A stretch of DNA of 35,361 bases from contig UQNF01000015.1 in NCBI GenBank assembly GCA_900542285.1, positions 1-35,361 on the forward strand, given 5' to 3'. This stretch comes from an uncultured Clostridium sp. GTDB taxonomy: Bacteria > Bacillota > Clostridia > Christensenellales > CAG-138. The position numbers and the translations under genes were made by a program. The notes under the pieces are model-generated. The model saw only the letters and a program-made list of their open reading frames with translations, did not search any database and was not told the origin of the DNA. Positions 7,027 through 15,732 of this stretch are shown here, piece after piece (position 1 is the first letter of the stretch; every line of letters starts with the position of its first letter).

Positions 7027-9246
7027 ATGATCAAGGAATATTCGATTGGCGGCATGACCTGTGCTGCCTGCTCGGCATCGGTAGAACGCGCTGTGCGCAG
7101 GGTACAAGGCGTAGATGCCGCAAGCGTAAATCTATCGACTGAACGGCTGACGGTGCGGAGCGAAACCGATCTGTCCCCCGCTGTTTTTGCTGCGGTAGAA
7201 AAGACCGGTTTTACTATTTCAAATGTAGAATCGATAAAAAAACAGTCGCTGCTCGAGTCCGAACGGCGGAGGAAAGATATGAAGCAGCGCAAGCAAAATC
7301 TGATTATTGCGCTTGCATTCACAATTCCCCTTTTCTACATATCAATGGGACATATGGTGGGACTGCCGATACCAAAGTTTATGACAGCTCCCAAGGTCTT
7401 TTCGCTGGTTCAGATAATCCTTCTCATTCCGGTCATCTATGCCGGAAGAGGCTTCTATGTTCGCGGCTTTAAAGCCATTGCCACGCTTCACCCAAACATG
7501 GACTCCCTTATCGCACTGGGAACTATTGCGGCCATAGGGTACTCTATCTATTCCACCGTTATGATCTTCATGGGACATCATGAAATGATGCACGAAGGGC
7601 TGTATTACGAATCCGCCGGAGTGATAATAACGCTGGTCATGCTCGGCAAATACCTCGAACAGCGCGCTAAAGCCAAGACCGGCGACGCTGTTGCCGCTCT
7701 GATTGGACTTACCCCGGATACCGCAAGGATCGTGCTTAAGGACGGCAGCGAGAAGATGATCAACGCCGATGAGATCGTGGTAGGAGAAAGGATAAGGGTC
7801 CTGCCGGGCGAACGCATTCCTGTTGACGGCAAGATCGTGGAAGGTTACAGCAGCGTTGACGAATCGATGCTGAGCGGCGAGAGCATTCCCGTCGACAAGA
7901 ATGTCGGCGACAGCGTCGTCGGCGGAAGCGTTAACATGAACGGCAGCTTTATCTATGTATCCGAACGTGTCGGCGATGATACCGTGCTTGCCGGAATGAT
8001 TAGAATGGTCGAGCAAGCTCAGGGCAGTAAAGCGCCCATCGCACGGCTTGCGGATAAGATCAGCGGAGTTTTTGTTCCAACCGTCACCGTAATAGCCATC
8101 GTTTCCGCGCTCATCTGGCTGTTTGCAGGCGAAACCATCGGTGTTGCTATCAAGATAATGGTTTCCGTGCTTGTAATTGCCTGCCCGTGTGCGCTCGGAC
8201 TTGCAACGCCGACAGCGATAATGGTAGGAATGGGACGCGGCGCAGGAATGGGAATATTCATCAAAAACGGTGAAGCCCTTGAGCACACCTGCCATGTGGA
8301 CACGATCGTCCTTGATAAGACCGGAACCATTACCTGCGGAAAGCCCGAGGTCATGCGGACAATTCCGCACAATATGGACAGCGAGGAGTTTTTAAGAGTT
8401 TTTGCATCTGCAGAATCCGGCAGCGAGCATCCGCTTGCCGCTGCGGTCACAAAATATGTTTCCGATATGGGAATAGTATTTTCCCCACCCGAAAGCTATA
8501 CAGCGCTTGTCGGACGAGGCGGAGAGGCATCGGTCAACGGCAATAAGGTGCTCGTGGGAAACGAGAGACTGATGGTCGAAAACAAGATAGATTTTGATAA
8601 GGCTGCGCTCGATGAAATTACCGACTCCGGCTCTACTCCGCTCATGCTTGCAGTGGATGGGAGCTACTGCGGAATCATCGGTGTCGCAGATGCCGTAAAA
8701 CCGGATTCAAAAGATGCTATCGCTCAGCTTCGTGACGCAGGGATAGATGTTTGGCTTGTAACGGGAGATAATGAGCGCACCGCAAAAAACGTCGCGGCTC
8801 AAGTCGGGATAAACAATGTCAAAAGTTCCTGCCTTCCAGAGGATAAGAACACATTCATCGGTGAGCTTAGGGAACGCGGAAAGCATGTGGCCATGGTCGG
8901 TGACGGAATCAACGATGCCGCTGCGCTTGCGGCAGCCGATGTAGGCATTGCAATCGGCACAGGCACCGATGTTGCGGTTGCGAGTGCGGATATCGTGCTG
9001 GCAAAGGGCGAGCTTGGGGGCATAAGTAATGCCATCAGGCTTTCCAGGACTACGCTTCGCATAATCAAGCAAAACCTGTTCTGGGCGTTTGCGTATAACT
9101 GTTTGGGTATCCCTATCGCTGCAGGACTTCTGCATGCCTTTGGCGGACCACTGCTCAATCCGATGATCGCCGCGCTTGCGATGAGTCTGAGTTCGGTAAC
9201 GGTGCTTACAAATGCGCTGAGGCTGAAAGCCATTAAGCTCAAATAA
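7027..9246 (+). CDS. copA: Cu(+)-exporting P1B-type ATPase CopA
   Basis: The pump uses ATP to export monovalent copper across the cytoplasmic membrane. In order it has one N-terminal heavy-metal-binding domain (GGMTCAACSAS, Cys 12 and 15) and four membrane segments with a small His/Met-rich loop (MGHHEMMHEG). Next come an actuator domain (SGES), the transport motif CPCALGLATP near residue 385, phosphorylation site DKTGT near 430, the HP dipeptide (GSEHPLAAA) and the hinge GDGINDAAAL near 625. The YN in segment 7 (AFAYNCLGIP) and M-x2-SS in segment 8 (MSLSSVTVLTNA) are the signature of Cu(+) pumps rather than Zn/Cd pumps. Its 739 residues are typical for a one-domain CopA. No copper chaperone or CsoR regulator lies beside it. 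Confidence 0.96.
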   Translation: MIKEYSIGGMTCAACSASVERAVRRVQGVDAASVNLSTERLTVRSETDLSPAVFAAVEKTGFTISNVESIKKQSLLESERRRKDMKQRKQNLIIALAFTIPLFYISMGHMVGLPIPKFMTAPKVFSLVQIILLIPVIYAGRGFYVRGFKAIATLHPNMDSLIALGTIAAIGYSIYSTVMIFMGHHEMMHEGLYYESAGVIITLVMLGKYLEQRAKAKTGDAVAALIGLTPDTARIVLKDGSEKMINADEIVVGERIRVLPGERIPVDGKIVEGYSSVDESMLSGESIPVDKNVGDSVVGGSVNMNGSFIYVSERVGDDTVLAGMIRMVEQAQGSKAPIARLADKISGVFVPTVTVIAIVSALIWLFAGETIGVAIKIMVSVLVIACPCALGLATPTAIMVGMGRGAGMGIFIKNGEALEHTCHVDTIVLDKTGTITCGKPEVMRTIPHNMDSEEFLRVFASAESGSEHPLAAAVTKYVSDMGIVFSPPESYTALVGRGGEASVNGNKVLVGNERLMVENKIDFDKAALDEITDSGSTPLMLAVDGSYCGIIGVADAVKPDSKDAIAQLRDAGIDVWLVTGDNERTAKNVAAQVGINNVKSSCLPEDKNTFIGELRERGKHVAMVGDGINDAAALAAADVGIAIGTGTDVAVASADIVLAKGELGGISNAIRLSRTTLRIIKQNLFWAFAYNCLGIPIAAGLLHAFGGPLLNPMIAALAMSLSSVTVLTNALRLKAIKLK

Positions 9247-9253
9247 ATCTCCG

Positions 9254-9301
9254 AGAATATCAACCGACCCGGCGGAACGCTCCGCCGGGTCGATATTCTT
9301 T
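9254..9301. terminator. bidirectional intrinsic terminator between copA and the lyase gene
   Basis: A perfect 12-bp GC-rich stem (CGACCCGGCGGA / TCCGCCGGGTCG) with loop ACGC is extended by GAATATC/GATATTC arms with a small bulge. It ends in ATTCTTT on the plus strand. It lies between two converging genes (stops at 9246 and 9310) and probably serves both. Confidence 0.88.
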
Positions 9302-9309
9302 ACGCATGA

Positions 9310-10749
9310 TTATAGGGATTCGCCAAAATCTTCTCTGAACTTAGCTGCAAGCTTTTCAGGCCAATCGCCGATGGAGATTAATGCATCGTAGAACTGATGC
9401 GGTCCCTCGGTTTCGAATTTTAGGCCCCCGATAAGCTCTCTGTTATCATACAGCCAGCATATCCTATCGATCAGATAATTCATTTGAGAAATGGTATAGA
9501 CTCTTCTTGGTACCGCAAGGCGAACCAGCTCCATTGCGCCATAGGGCTCAACCTCCGGATCATCCCAAGGCTCGTCTATCGCTCCGCGTTCCATTCCTCT
9601 TGCTCCGGAAGCAATGTATACAGCCGCCTGCAAAGCGCCGGCCGGATACTGGTTCCTCGGGATATGCGGAACGAACTTCATGGCATCGAGGTGGCAGCCA
9701 AGGCCGCCGGCCGGAGTAACGACCGGAATTCCGGCATCCTCAAGCTGTTCGCAAAGATAGCGAATAAACTCAGGACCCTGGGAGATTATGTCTTCGTCCA
9801 TCGTATCATCAAGTCCGACCCTTATCGCCTCCATCTCTTTAACGCTCATGCCGCCAAAGGTTGGAAAGCCTTCAAAGCTCGATACAAAGGTCTTGATATA
9901 CTCGAACTGTTCCTCATCGTTGAGTATGATAGCGCCTCCCCTGCCAAAGCCAAGCTTGCGTGCGGAGAAATAGATGATATCCATAGCGTCGGAGAGTATC
10001 CTCACGATCTGCCTGATACTCATATCCTTGTACGCTTCTTCGCGTGTTTTGATGAAGTAGAGATTATCCTGGAGGAGGCTTGCATCGAGCACCGAGCGTA
10101 TTCCATGCTTCCTGCACAGCTCGGCGGCGGCAAGCATATTGTCAAGAGCAATGGGCTGTCCGCCGATAAGGTTCGTTCCGGCTTCAATGCGTACAAACGC
10201 AATGCGGTCATGCTCGCTTATGAGTATACGCTCAAGCTTATCGAGGTCAAAATCTCCCTTGAACGGATTTTCGCTCTGCTTGTCAAATCCTTCCTCCTGC
10301 AGGCAGATAACATATTCTCCGCCGCAGTATTTAATCTTGCCGATCGATGTTCCGAACTGGAAGTTCATCGGCACGATCGAGCCCGGCTTCACATAGGCAA
10401 GCGCGAGCATATGCTCACAGGCCCTGCCTTGGTGAACGGGAAGGAAATAGTCCTTGTTGAATATCTCTTTTATCTTTTCGCTGAGTCTGCGATAGGTCAC
10501 GCTCCCTGCATAGGCGTCGTCCCCTATCATCATCGCGCCAAGCTGCTCATTCGTCATGGCATTAACTCCGCTGTCGGTAAGCATATCCAGATAGCAGTCG
10601 TCCGCCTGCATACGATAGGAATTAAACCCCGCGCGGCGTATCGCCTTCACCCTCTCCTCCACCGGAAGGATGGAGGTTTTCTGAACGATGCATACCTTGT
10701 GCATTTCCAGCGGAAGTGCTTCTCTTTTGTAGTAGCTGATTTTACTCAT
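9310..10749 (-). CDS. tyrosine phenol-lyase/tryptophanase family protein with divergent active site
   Basis: This is a PLP-dependent beta-eliminating lyase homologue. Family enzymes split tyrosine or tryptophan into phenol or indole, pyruvate and ammonia. It is 479 residues, near the 456-471 of TPL and TnaA, and aligns along its length: GDDAYAGS, VHQGRACEH, GGQPIALDNM, NLYFIKTREEAYKD, EGFPTFGG, HIPRNQYPAGAL, MERG and VPRRVYT. K265 in FSARKLGFGRGG is the likely PLP lysine. Changed positions: the DATR/DSAR motif is DASL (222-225), losing the Arg. The GGH motif is GGL (348-350), and the VNIGG loop is GFGRGG. MERG is as in TPL, not TnaA. The start at 10749 has AGGTGG 8 bases upstream; an earlier in-frame start lacks this. 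Family is sure; substrate is not, and it could be a non-TPL lyase. Confidence 0.85.
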   Translation of the reverse strand: MSKISYYKREALPLEMHKVCIVQKTSILPVEERVKAIRRAGFNSYRMQADDCYLDMLTDSGVNAMTNEQLGAMMIGDDAYAGSVTYRRLSEKIKEIFNKDYFLPVHQGRACEHMLALAYVKPGSIVPMNFQFGTSIGKIKYCGGEYVICLQEEGFDKQSENPFKGDFDLDKLERILISEHDRIAFVRIEAGTNLIGGQPIALDNMLAAAELCRKHGIRSVLDASLLQDNLYFIKTREEAYKDMSIRQIVRILSDAMDIIYFSARKLGFGRGGAIILNDEEQFEYIKTFVSSFEGFPTFGGMSVKEMEAIRVGLDDTMDEDIISQGPEFIRYLCEQLEDAGIPVVTPAGGLGCHLDAMKFVPHIPRNQYPAGALQAAVYIASGARGMERGAIDEPWDDPEVEPYGAMELVRLAVPRRVYTISQMNYLIDRICWLYDNRELIGGLKFETEGPHQFYDALISIGDWPEKLAAKFREDFGESL

Positions 10750-10832
10750 TATATAGCCACCTTTCTTGATATTGGGTCGGAGCACTATGACCCTTCGCTG
10801 CTGATAATTTTTAAGCCCTGCTCACTTCAATA

Positions 10833-10861
10833 AGTGTACAGCTCCGGCAAAGCGGTGTCAA
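10833..10861 (-). promoter_or_regulatory. sigma-A promoter of the lyase gene
   Basis: On the minus strand: TTGACA (10856-10861), 17 bases, TACACT (10833-10838). A small hairpin (CACTT-ATTG-AAGTG) begins at the -10 region. The predicted leader is about 75 bases and ends in an AGGTGG ribosome site. Confidence 0.65.
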
Positions 10862-10927
10862 AATCCCTGTCCTGGGAATCAGACTTGTTAACATCTTTGC
10901 CACAATTCCATGTCTATTATGTAAAAT

Positions 10928-10980
10928 AATAGAGTTTTTACGCGCATACGGCCAAATTCGGCCAATGTAAAAACTCTATT
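10928..10980 (-). terminator. terminator after the M42 peptidase operon
   Basis: A perfect 14-bp stem, AATAGAGTTTTTAC / GTAAAAACTCTATT, encloses a loop holding two GGCC units that can pair as a second small stem. It begins 8 bases after the M42 stop. The following minus-strand sequence is T-rich (ATTATTTTACAT) but not a pure T run, so termination efficiency is unclear. Confidence 0.65.
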
Positions 10981-10987
10981 CCATGTT

Positions 10988-12004
10988 TTACTCTGTAATA
11001 TATGCTTTGACCAGTTCAAAGGTGTTTCTCACCCCATCGATATGAGAACGTTCATACCCATGGGATGCATAAACGCCCGCTCCGATCAGACCGTGGCGAA
11101 GGTCATAACCTGCATCGAGCGCAGCGTCGGCATCCGATCCATAGAACGGATAGACATCAAGCGCATAGTCCAGCTCGTGCTTTTTGGCAAGCTCGACAAG
11201 CCTTGATGTGAGTTCATAGTGGTACGGGCCATGGGAATCCTTGACGCAGATAGAAACCTGGTGCTCCTTGCATTCAAGGCCATTGCCTACGCATCCCATA
11301 TCAACGCTTATTATCTCGCATGCATCATCGGGGATTCCGCTTGAACAGCCGTGACCCACCTCTTCAAATACGGTTATATAGATATAGACCTTTCTTGTAA
11401 GCTTGAGATTCTTTTCCTTTATCTCCCTTGCAATGCCCAGAAGGATCGCCACGCTCAGCTTATCATCGAGAAAACGGCTCTTAATATAGCCTGACTCAGT
11501 GACCTTAGTGCGCGGATCAAAGCAAACATAGTCGCCGACCTCAATGCCAAGCTTTTTGGTATCATCCTTAGAAAATACCTTTTCGTCCAGCACCAGCTCC
11601 ATGCCGTCGTAATCGCGCTTCTGCGTGCTGTAATCTCCGTTGACATGTATGGACGGATCGTTCATCTGGAAGCAGCCCTCAAAAACCTTACCGTCACGAG
11701 TGTAAACCCTTGCATTCTCGCATTCGGCATTGTTGGCGTTCATGCCGCCGATTCTGGTGAGGCGCAGCCTTCCGTTGCCCTTAACCTCGGCAACCATTGC
11801 TCCAAGGGTGTCGAGATGAGCTGAGAACACAACGGCATCGCCCTCGCCGCCCAGGCAGCAGAGCACGCAGCCCTTTTTTGTCATCTGCGGCTGATAGCCG
11901 AGTGTGCGCAGCTCATTCATGGTATACTCGGCGGCCTTCCTCGTGAAGCCGGTCGGACTGTCGATAGCCATAACGGATTTAAGTTGTTCAATGATGTATT
12001 CCAT
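10988..12004 (-). CDS. M42-family zinc aminopeptidase
   Basis: M42 peptidases are cytoplasmic, usually large self-compartmentalising aminopeptidases that trim peptides. This protein is 338 residues. Candidate metal ligands and catalytic residues follow family order: H in FSAHLDTLGA, D in SRFLDDKLS, the EE pair in FEEVGHG, D in ISVDMGC, and H in GVYASHGYERSH. I chose the ATG at 12004, which has GGAGG six bases upstream, over one eight codons earlier. It lies 47 bases after the ABC transporter gene and probably shares its transcript. Its substrate could be peptides handled by that transporter, but this is only inferred. Confidence 0.9.
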   Translation of the reverse strand: MEYIIEQLKSVMAIDSPTGFTRKAAEYTMNELRTLGYQPQMTKKGCVLCCLGGEGDAVVFSAHLDTLGAMVAEVKGNGRLRLTRIGGMNANNAECENARVYTRDGKVFEGCFQMNDPSIHVNGDYSTQKRDYDGMELVLDEKVFSKDDTKKLGIEVGDYVCFDPRTKVTESGYIKSRFLDDKLSVAILLGIAREIKEKNLKLTRKVYIYITVFEEVGHGCSSGIPDDACEIISVDMGCVGNGLECKEHQVSICVKDSHGPYHYELTSRLVELAKKHELDYALDVYPFYGSDADAALDAGYDLRHGLIGAGVYASHGYERSHIDGVRNTFELVKAYITE

Positions 12005-12051
12005 ATTTTCCTCCAATGTATTATTCAATGATTCGATGTATCCGATAGGTT

Positions 12052-13818
12052 CTATGCGTAGAACCTGTTCTGTGCATCGTTTAGCTTTTTGTATTCGCCA
12101 TCCAGGGCGATTAGCTCATCATGCGTACCCGACTCAATTATGCCGTGTTCATCAATAACAATTATCTTATCGCTTCTTCTTACGGTCGATAGTCTGTGCG
12201 CGATGATGAGAGTCGTCCTTCCTTTGCTAAGCCGCTCAAAGGCTTCCGTTATCCTTGCTTCGGTTGCGGAATCGAGAGCGCTGGTGGCTTCGTCAAGGAT
12301 GAGTATCGGAGGGTTCTTCAGAAAGATCCTAGCGATGGATACCCTCTGCTTCTGTCCTCCGGAGAGCGTAATGCCGCGTTCGCCGACGATGGTATCATAG
12401 CCGTCGGGCATGTTCATAATATCATCGTGTATCTCGGCAGCAATAGCCGCACGCACTATCTCCTCGTCGGTCGCATCTATCCTGCCGTAGCGGATGTTAT
12501 CCTTTACGGATGCCGCAAAAAGGAATACGTCCTGCTGAACGATGCCGATATTCCTTCTTAGGGATTCGAGCGTAACGCTCTTAATATCGTTGCCGTCAAT
12601 TGTTATCCTTCCTTCGGAAATATCGTAAAATCTCGGCAGCAAATGGCACAGTGTCGTCTTGCCGCCGCCCGAAGGGCCTACCAGCGCAACAGTCTGACCG
12701 GCGCCGATATTCAAAGTGATATCAGAAAGAACATTCTCCAGATCCTTGCCGTAAGCAAAGCTTACATGGTCATAACAAATATCTCCTTTGACATCCTTAA
12801 GTTCAGCTGCGCCCGGTTCGTCAACGATATCCGGCTCGGTATCCATCAGCTCGGTGAATCGCTTAAACCCGGCCATGCCCATCGTGTACTGCTCCGCAAA
12901 TGCGGCGAGTTTTCTAATAGGTGTAATGAACGATGACACATATAGTAGGAAAACGACCAGTGTTGTAAGCTGCATCTTTCCTGTCATTATGAGCAGTCCG
13001 CTTACCGCAAGCACGACAAGATTCAGTATAGAGGTAAAGAACTCCATACCGGCCTGGAATGCGCCCATGGTCTTATAATACATGGTCTTGGACTTAACGT
13101 AGACCTTGTTGCCGTTGACAAATTTTTCGACCTCGTATTCCTCGTTGGTAAACGCCTTCGCCACTCTTGAACCGCTGATCGATGATTCAATATCCGTATT
13201 GATGCGCGCAGTGCTTTCCTTAACACGCCTTGAGGTCTCATTCATCCTCTTTCTAAGCTTCATCACGAACAGCAGCATCAGCGGAACAAATGCAATGAGC
13301 ACAAGCGCAAGCCGCCATTCGATAAACAGCATGGCGATAAACGCTCCCAGGAATGTCAGCATCGAAATGAACACATCCTCGGGGCCATGGTGAGCAAGCT
13401 CGGTTACATCGAACAAGTCGGTCGTGCACCTTGCCATTAGCTTACCGGTTCTGGATTTATCGTAAAAGCTGAATCCAAGCTTCTGCATATGCGAAAATGC
13501 GTCATGCCGCATGTCCGCTTCGATGCTTACGCCTAACCTATGCCCATAGTAGGTAACAATATATGATGCAGTCGTGCGCAATAGGTACATTACCACGCAT
13601 ACCCCGATGAGAATGAAAAATGCTCTGTACTGCGGGTTTTCCGGAGCCAGATATTCGTTGAGTATTGTCTTTGAGATCAGCGGATAGACGATATCGACCG
13701 ATGAGATGAACAGAGCGCAGCACATGTCCAACACAAACAGGCCGAGATGGGGCTTATAATAGCTGATAAATCGCTTTAGATTGGAGGGTTTTTTGTCTGT
13801 CTTTTTCATGGTATTCAT
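12052..13818 (-). CDS. ABC exporter, fused membrane and ATPase domains
   Basis: This is a 588-residue half-transporter that would work as a dimer in the membrane. The N-terminal 320 residues form a six-helix exporter domain (FISYYKPHLGLFVLDMCC start; coupling region GSRVAKAFTNEEYE). The ATPase follows with Walker A GPSGGGKTT, Q-loop GIVQQDVFLF, signature LSGGQKQR, Walker B ILILDEATSALD and switch IAHRLST. These resemble MsbA/LmrA-type multidrug or lipid exporters; the substrate cannot be read from the sequence. The start ATG overlaps the stop of the preceding small gene (ATGA), so the two are coupled. Confidence 0.93.
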   Translation of the reverse strand: MNTMKKTDKKPSNLKRFISYYKPHLGLFVLDMCCALFISSVDIVYPLISKTILNEYLAPENPQYRAFFILIGVCVVMYLLRTTASYIVTYYGHRLGVSIEADMRHDAFSHMQKLGFSFYDKSRTGKLMARCTTDLFDVTELAHHGPEDVFISMLTFLGAFIAMLFIEWRLALVLIAFVPLMLLFVMKLRKRMNETSRRVKESTARINTDIESSISGSRVAKAFTNEEYEVEKFVNGNKVYVKSKTMYYKTMGAFQAGMEFFTSILNLVVLAVSGLLIMTGKMQLTTLVVFLLYVSSFITPIRKLAAFAEQYTMGMAGFKRFTELMDTEPDIVDEPGAAELKDVKGDICYDHVSFAYGKDLENVLSDITLNIGAGQTVALVGPSGGGKTTLCHLLPRFYDISEGRITIDGNDIKSVTLESLRRNIGIVQQDVFLFAASVKDNIRYGRIDATDEEIVRAAIAAEIHDDIMNMPDGYDTIVGERGITLSGGQKQRVSIARIFLKNPPILILDEATSALDSATEARITEAFERLSKGRTTLIIAHRLSTVRRSDKIIVIDEHGIIESGTHDELIALDGEYKKLNDAQNRFYA

Positions 13819-14090
13819 CTATGCTTCTTTTTCTTCTCTTTACTCTTATTATTCTGATCTTCGCTCGCAAGCGCCTCTTCCGTATCGAAGAAGGCATGTT
13901 CATGCGTTTCCATATCCTGCTTGCGCTGCTCATCGGTCGGCATTCGCTTTATCATAAGGAACATGATAAAGGCGACCACAAACAACAGTATAGGTATTAT
14001 CACATCGATCTTCAGAATCAAAACGAGACTAAGCAATATGAACGCTATAGTCACAAGCGCAATGCAAATCCAAGCCAATGTTCTTCTCAA
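13815..14090 (-). CDS. small membrane protein of unknown function, TTG start
   Basis: I do not recognise a family. The 91-residue product has two adjacent membrane segments (about residues 7-27 and 29-47) and a highly charged cytoplasmic tail ending in a Lys/His run (KSKEKKKKHR). The start is TTG with a strong ribosome site, GGAGG seven bases upstream; no ATG fits. Its stop overlaps the ABC exporter start by four bases (ATGA). It is probably an accessory or stability subunit of that exporter, or simply a co-expressed membrane protein. Confidence 0.7.
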   Translation of the reverse strand: MRRTLAWICIALVTIAFILLSLVLILKIDVIIPILLFVVAFIMFLMIKRMPTDEQRKQDMETHEHAFFDTEEALASEDQNNKSKEKKKKHR

Positions 14091-14119
14091 AGCTTCATCC
14101 TCCGATATTCACTTTTGAG

Positions 14120-14148
14120 ATTTTAACATGATTTGCAGATTATTTCAA
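14120..14148 (-). promoter_or_regulatory. sigma-A promoter of the small membrane protein-ABC exporter-M42 operon
   Basis: On the minus strand: TTGAAA (14143-14148), 17 bases, TAAAAT (14120-14125). The predicted start of transcription is about 25 bases before the TTG start codon, leaving room for the GGAGG site. Confidence 0.65.
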
Positions 14149-14220
14149 CCGGAATTGCCAAACGAAATCTTGGCCGCCGACATTCAAAATGCAGCCCTTG
14201 CCTATTTTTATGTGTTCATT

Positions 14221-14412
14221 CTAAAGTCTTTTTCCGGATAGCGCCATATCGGATTGATTCATGCATATTCTGAATCCCGGGTATACCGCCAAAGCCTTAT
14301 CCACTAACGGTTCTGCAATATCCGTCATGGAAGTTAGTTTGGGAAGCAGATAATTAAGAGACCGCCGGCATAGCATACTCTGCGCGCCAACGGTCTGCTT
14401 TTCATATTCTGC
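14221..14412 (-). other. coding-like open frame inside a 394-base gap; possible gene remnant or dispersed repeat
   Basis: The gap 14091-14484 holds no clear gene. Apart from the promoter at 14120-14148, it contains a 63-codon minus-strand open frame from just after a TAA (14413-14415) to a TAG (14221-14223). An internal ATG lies at about 14376, without a ribosome site. The translated text reads like protein (for example MTDIAEPLVDKALAVYPGF) and includes no obvious start. The upstream part also forms an imperfect hairpin (AGACCG...CGGTCT, 14373-14396 region). It could be a truncated gene, a dispersed intergenic repeat or chance. Confidence 0.25.
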
Positions 14413-14484
14413 TTAAGATTAAGTAAGTGTTGACTAATTAATTCCAATCTTTTTGGCAGTATTATAATACTCTTAATGCTCTAC

Positions 14485-15528
14485 TTATCCTTGCTGATGC
14501 GCTGCTCCGTGTTCGATTTCAAGCTCTGCCCTTGTATGATGATGACCATGCCTGTTGTCCGTAACATAATGATTATGCGCATGCATATGCGTAATCACAT
14601 GCGTATGCGTTGACCCATCGTGCGTATGGGTAAATGTATGCCGGTGCACATGCGCATGATTTCGAATCAGCGTATCTGCAACAACCAGCGCAGAGCCGGC
14701 TATCATGACCGCCAACGCCGCTAAATACATCCAGGATAGTTTTTCTCGCAAAAGGACAAACGAGAGGAATGCGCCTATGAACGGAGCGGCCGCATAATAT
14801 GCGCTTGTCTTGGCTGCTCCGAGGGTGCTCTGCGCCCTAACATAAAGGAAAATGCTCAGACCGTACGCAACGAAGCCCAGCGCAAGTGCGGCTGCGATAT
14901 AACCGATTTCCGGAAAACTCTCTCGCTTAATCAGTGCGATTCCGAGAGAGCCAATGCCGGAGAATATTCCTTTGATGATTACTATTTCGTAAGTATCCTT
15001 TGAAGAAATCTTTCTGGTACAGTTGTTTTCAAAGCCCCAGCAAACGGTTGCCAGAATTACAAGCAGCGAGCCAAGTGAAAACCGCAGTGCGTCCGCTCCG
15101 TCAAATGATAGGATGGTGCTTGATAGGGTGATCAATGCGATCGCCGCCCACAGGCGTTTTGAGACCACCTCTTTGAACACGAAGAAGGCAATCACAGTCG
15201 TTGCAACAATTTCGAAGTTACCTATCAACGATGCGTTTGAGGAAGAACCGCAGCTTATCCCCAGCATCAAAAGAATAGGCGCAGCAATGTCAAGGACAAC
15301 CATACCAATCACATAGGAGAGATCGTCTTTTGATAGACTTTCCGTCTTTTCTTTACTCTTCCCCTTAAATACCGACATCAGCCCTATGCCTATTCCGGCT
15401 CCGAGGTATAGGAATGCCGCCATCATTGCAGGGCCGATATTATTCAGGAGCAGCTTTGAAACGGGCACATTGATCGCATAAAACACCGCTGCCAGCAGAG
15501 CAAACATGATCGCTTTTATACTACCCAT
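14485..15528 (-). CDS. DMT/EamA-family permease with histidine-rich C-terminal tail
   Basis: This is a drug/metabolite-transporter-superfamily permease of about ten membrane segments in two EamA repeats (residues about 3-140 and 150-287). Family glycine and alanine patterns are visible (AVFYAINVPVSKLL; FVAYGLSIFLYVRAQSTLGA). The odd part is the last 57 residues, a soluble tail with 18 histidines in HxH runs (HAHVHRHTFTHTH; THTHVITHMHAHNH; RHGHHH). Such tails bind Ni, Co, Zn or Cu ions in other proteins and suggest a metal or metal-linked substrate, or metal sensing. The gene stands alone, with a terminator structure upstream and a gap downstream. Substrate unknown. Confidence 0.88.
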   Translation of the reverse strand: MGSIKAIMFALLAAVFYAINVPVSKLLLNNIGPAMMAAFLYLGAGIGIGLMSVFKGKSKEKTESLSKDDLSYVIGMVVLDIAAPILLMLGISCGSSSNASLIGNFEIVATTVIAFFVFKEVVSKRLWAAIALITLSSTILSFDGADALRFSLGSLLVILATVCWGFENNCTRKISSKDTYEIVIIKGIFSGIGSLGIALIKRESFPEIGYIAAALALGFVAYGLSIFLYVRAQSTLGAAKTSAYYAAAPFIGAFLSFVLLREKLSWMYLAALAVMIAGSALVVADTLIRNHAHVHRHTFTHTHDGSTHTHVITHMHAHNHYVTDNRHGHHHTRAELEIEHGAAHQQG

Positions 15529-15619
15529 ATTCTTCTTCAGATTCTTCCTATCATCAAAAGCGTATTATTCGTTCCGTGCTCTGAACGCCGAACGAGTCAA
15601 TAATACAATAAACCACACA

Positions 15620-15664
15620 CAGCGGTAAACAGATATCAAAGATTTGATCCTCGGTTTACCGCTG
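15620..15664 (-). terminator. hairpin terminator after the subtilase gene
   Basis: An 11-bp stem, CAGCGGTAAAC / GTTTACCGCTG, carries an inner hairpin ATCAAA-GA-TTTGAT, so the whole can fold as a stacked double hairpin. It lies 69 bases after the subtilase stop and before the DMT gene on the same strand. The downstream minus sequence is T/G-rich rather than a clean T run. Confidence 0.6.
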
Positions 15665-15732
15665 CTCTTCTGTCAGTTCGGCCGATATGAGCAGAAATTT
15701 TCTATCATTCGGCCACATTCAAAGGTGCATCC

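Noticed and set aside
7342..8370. Long minus-strand ORF of 342 codons inside copA
   Set aside because: It lies antisense to the conserved copA core; the His- and Asp-rich text is the usual reverse-frame artefact.
10750..10832. Possible riboswitch in the leader of the lyase gene
   Set aside because: The leader is only about 75 bases with one small hairpin; no known riboswitch core is recognisable.
9484..10833. 449-codon plus-strand ORF over the lyase gene
   Set aside because: It is antisense to a clear PLP enzyme; no family features and no ribosome site.
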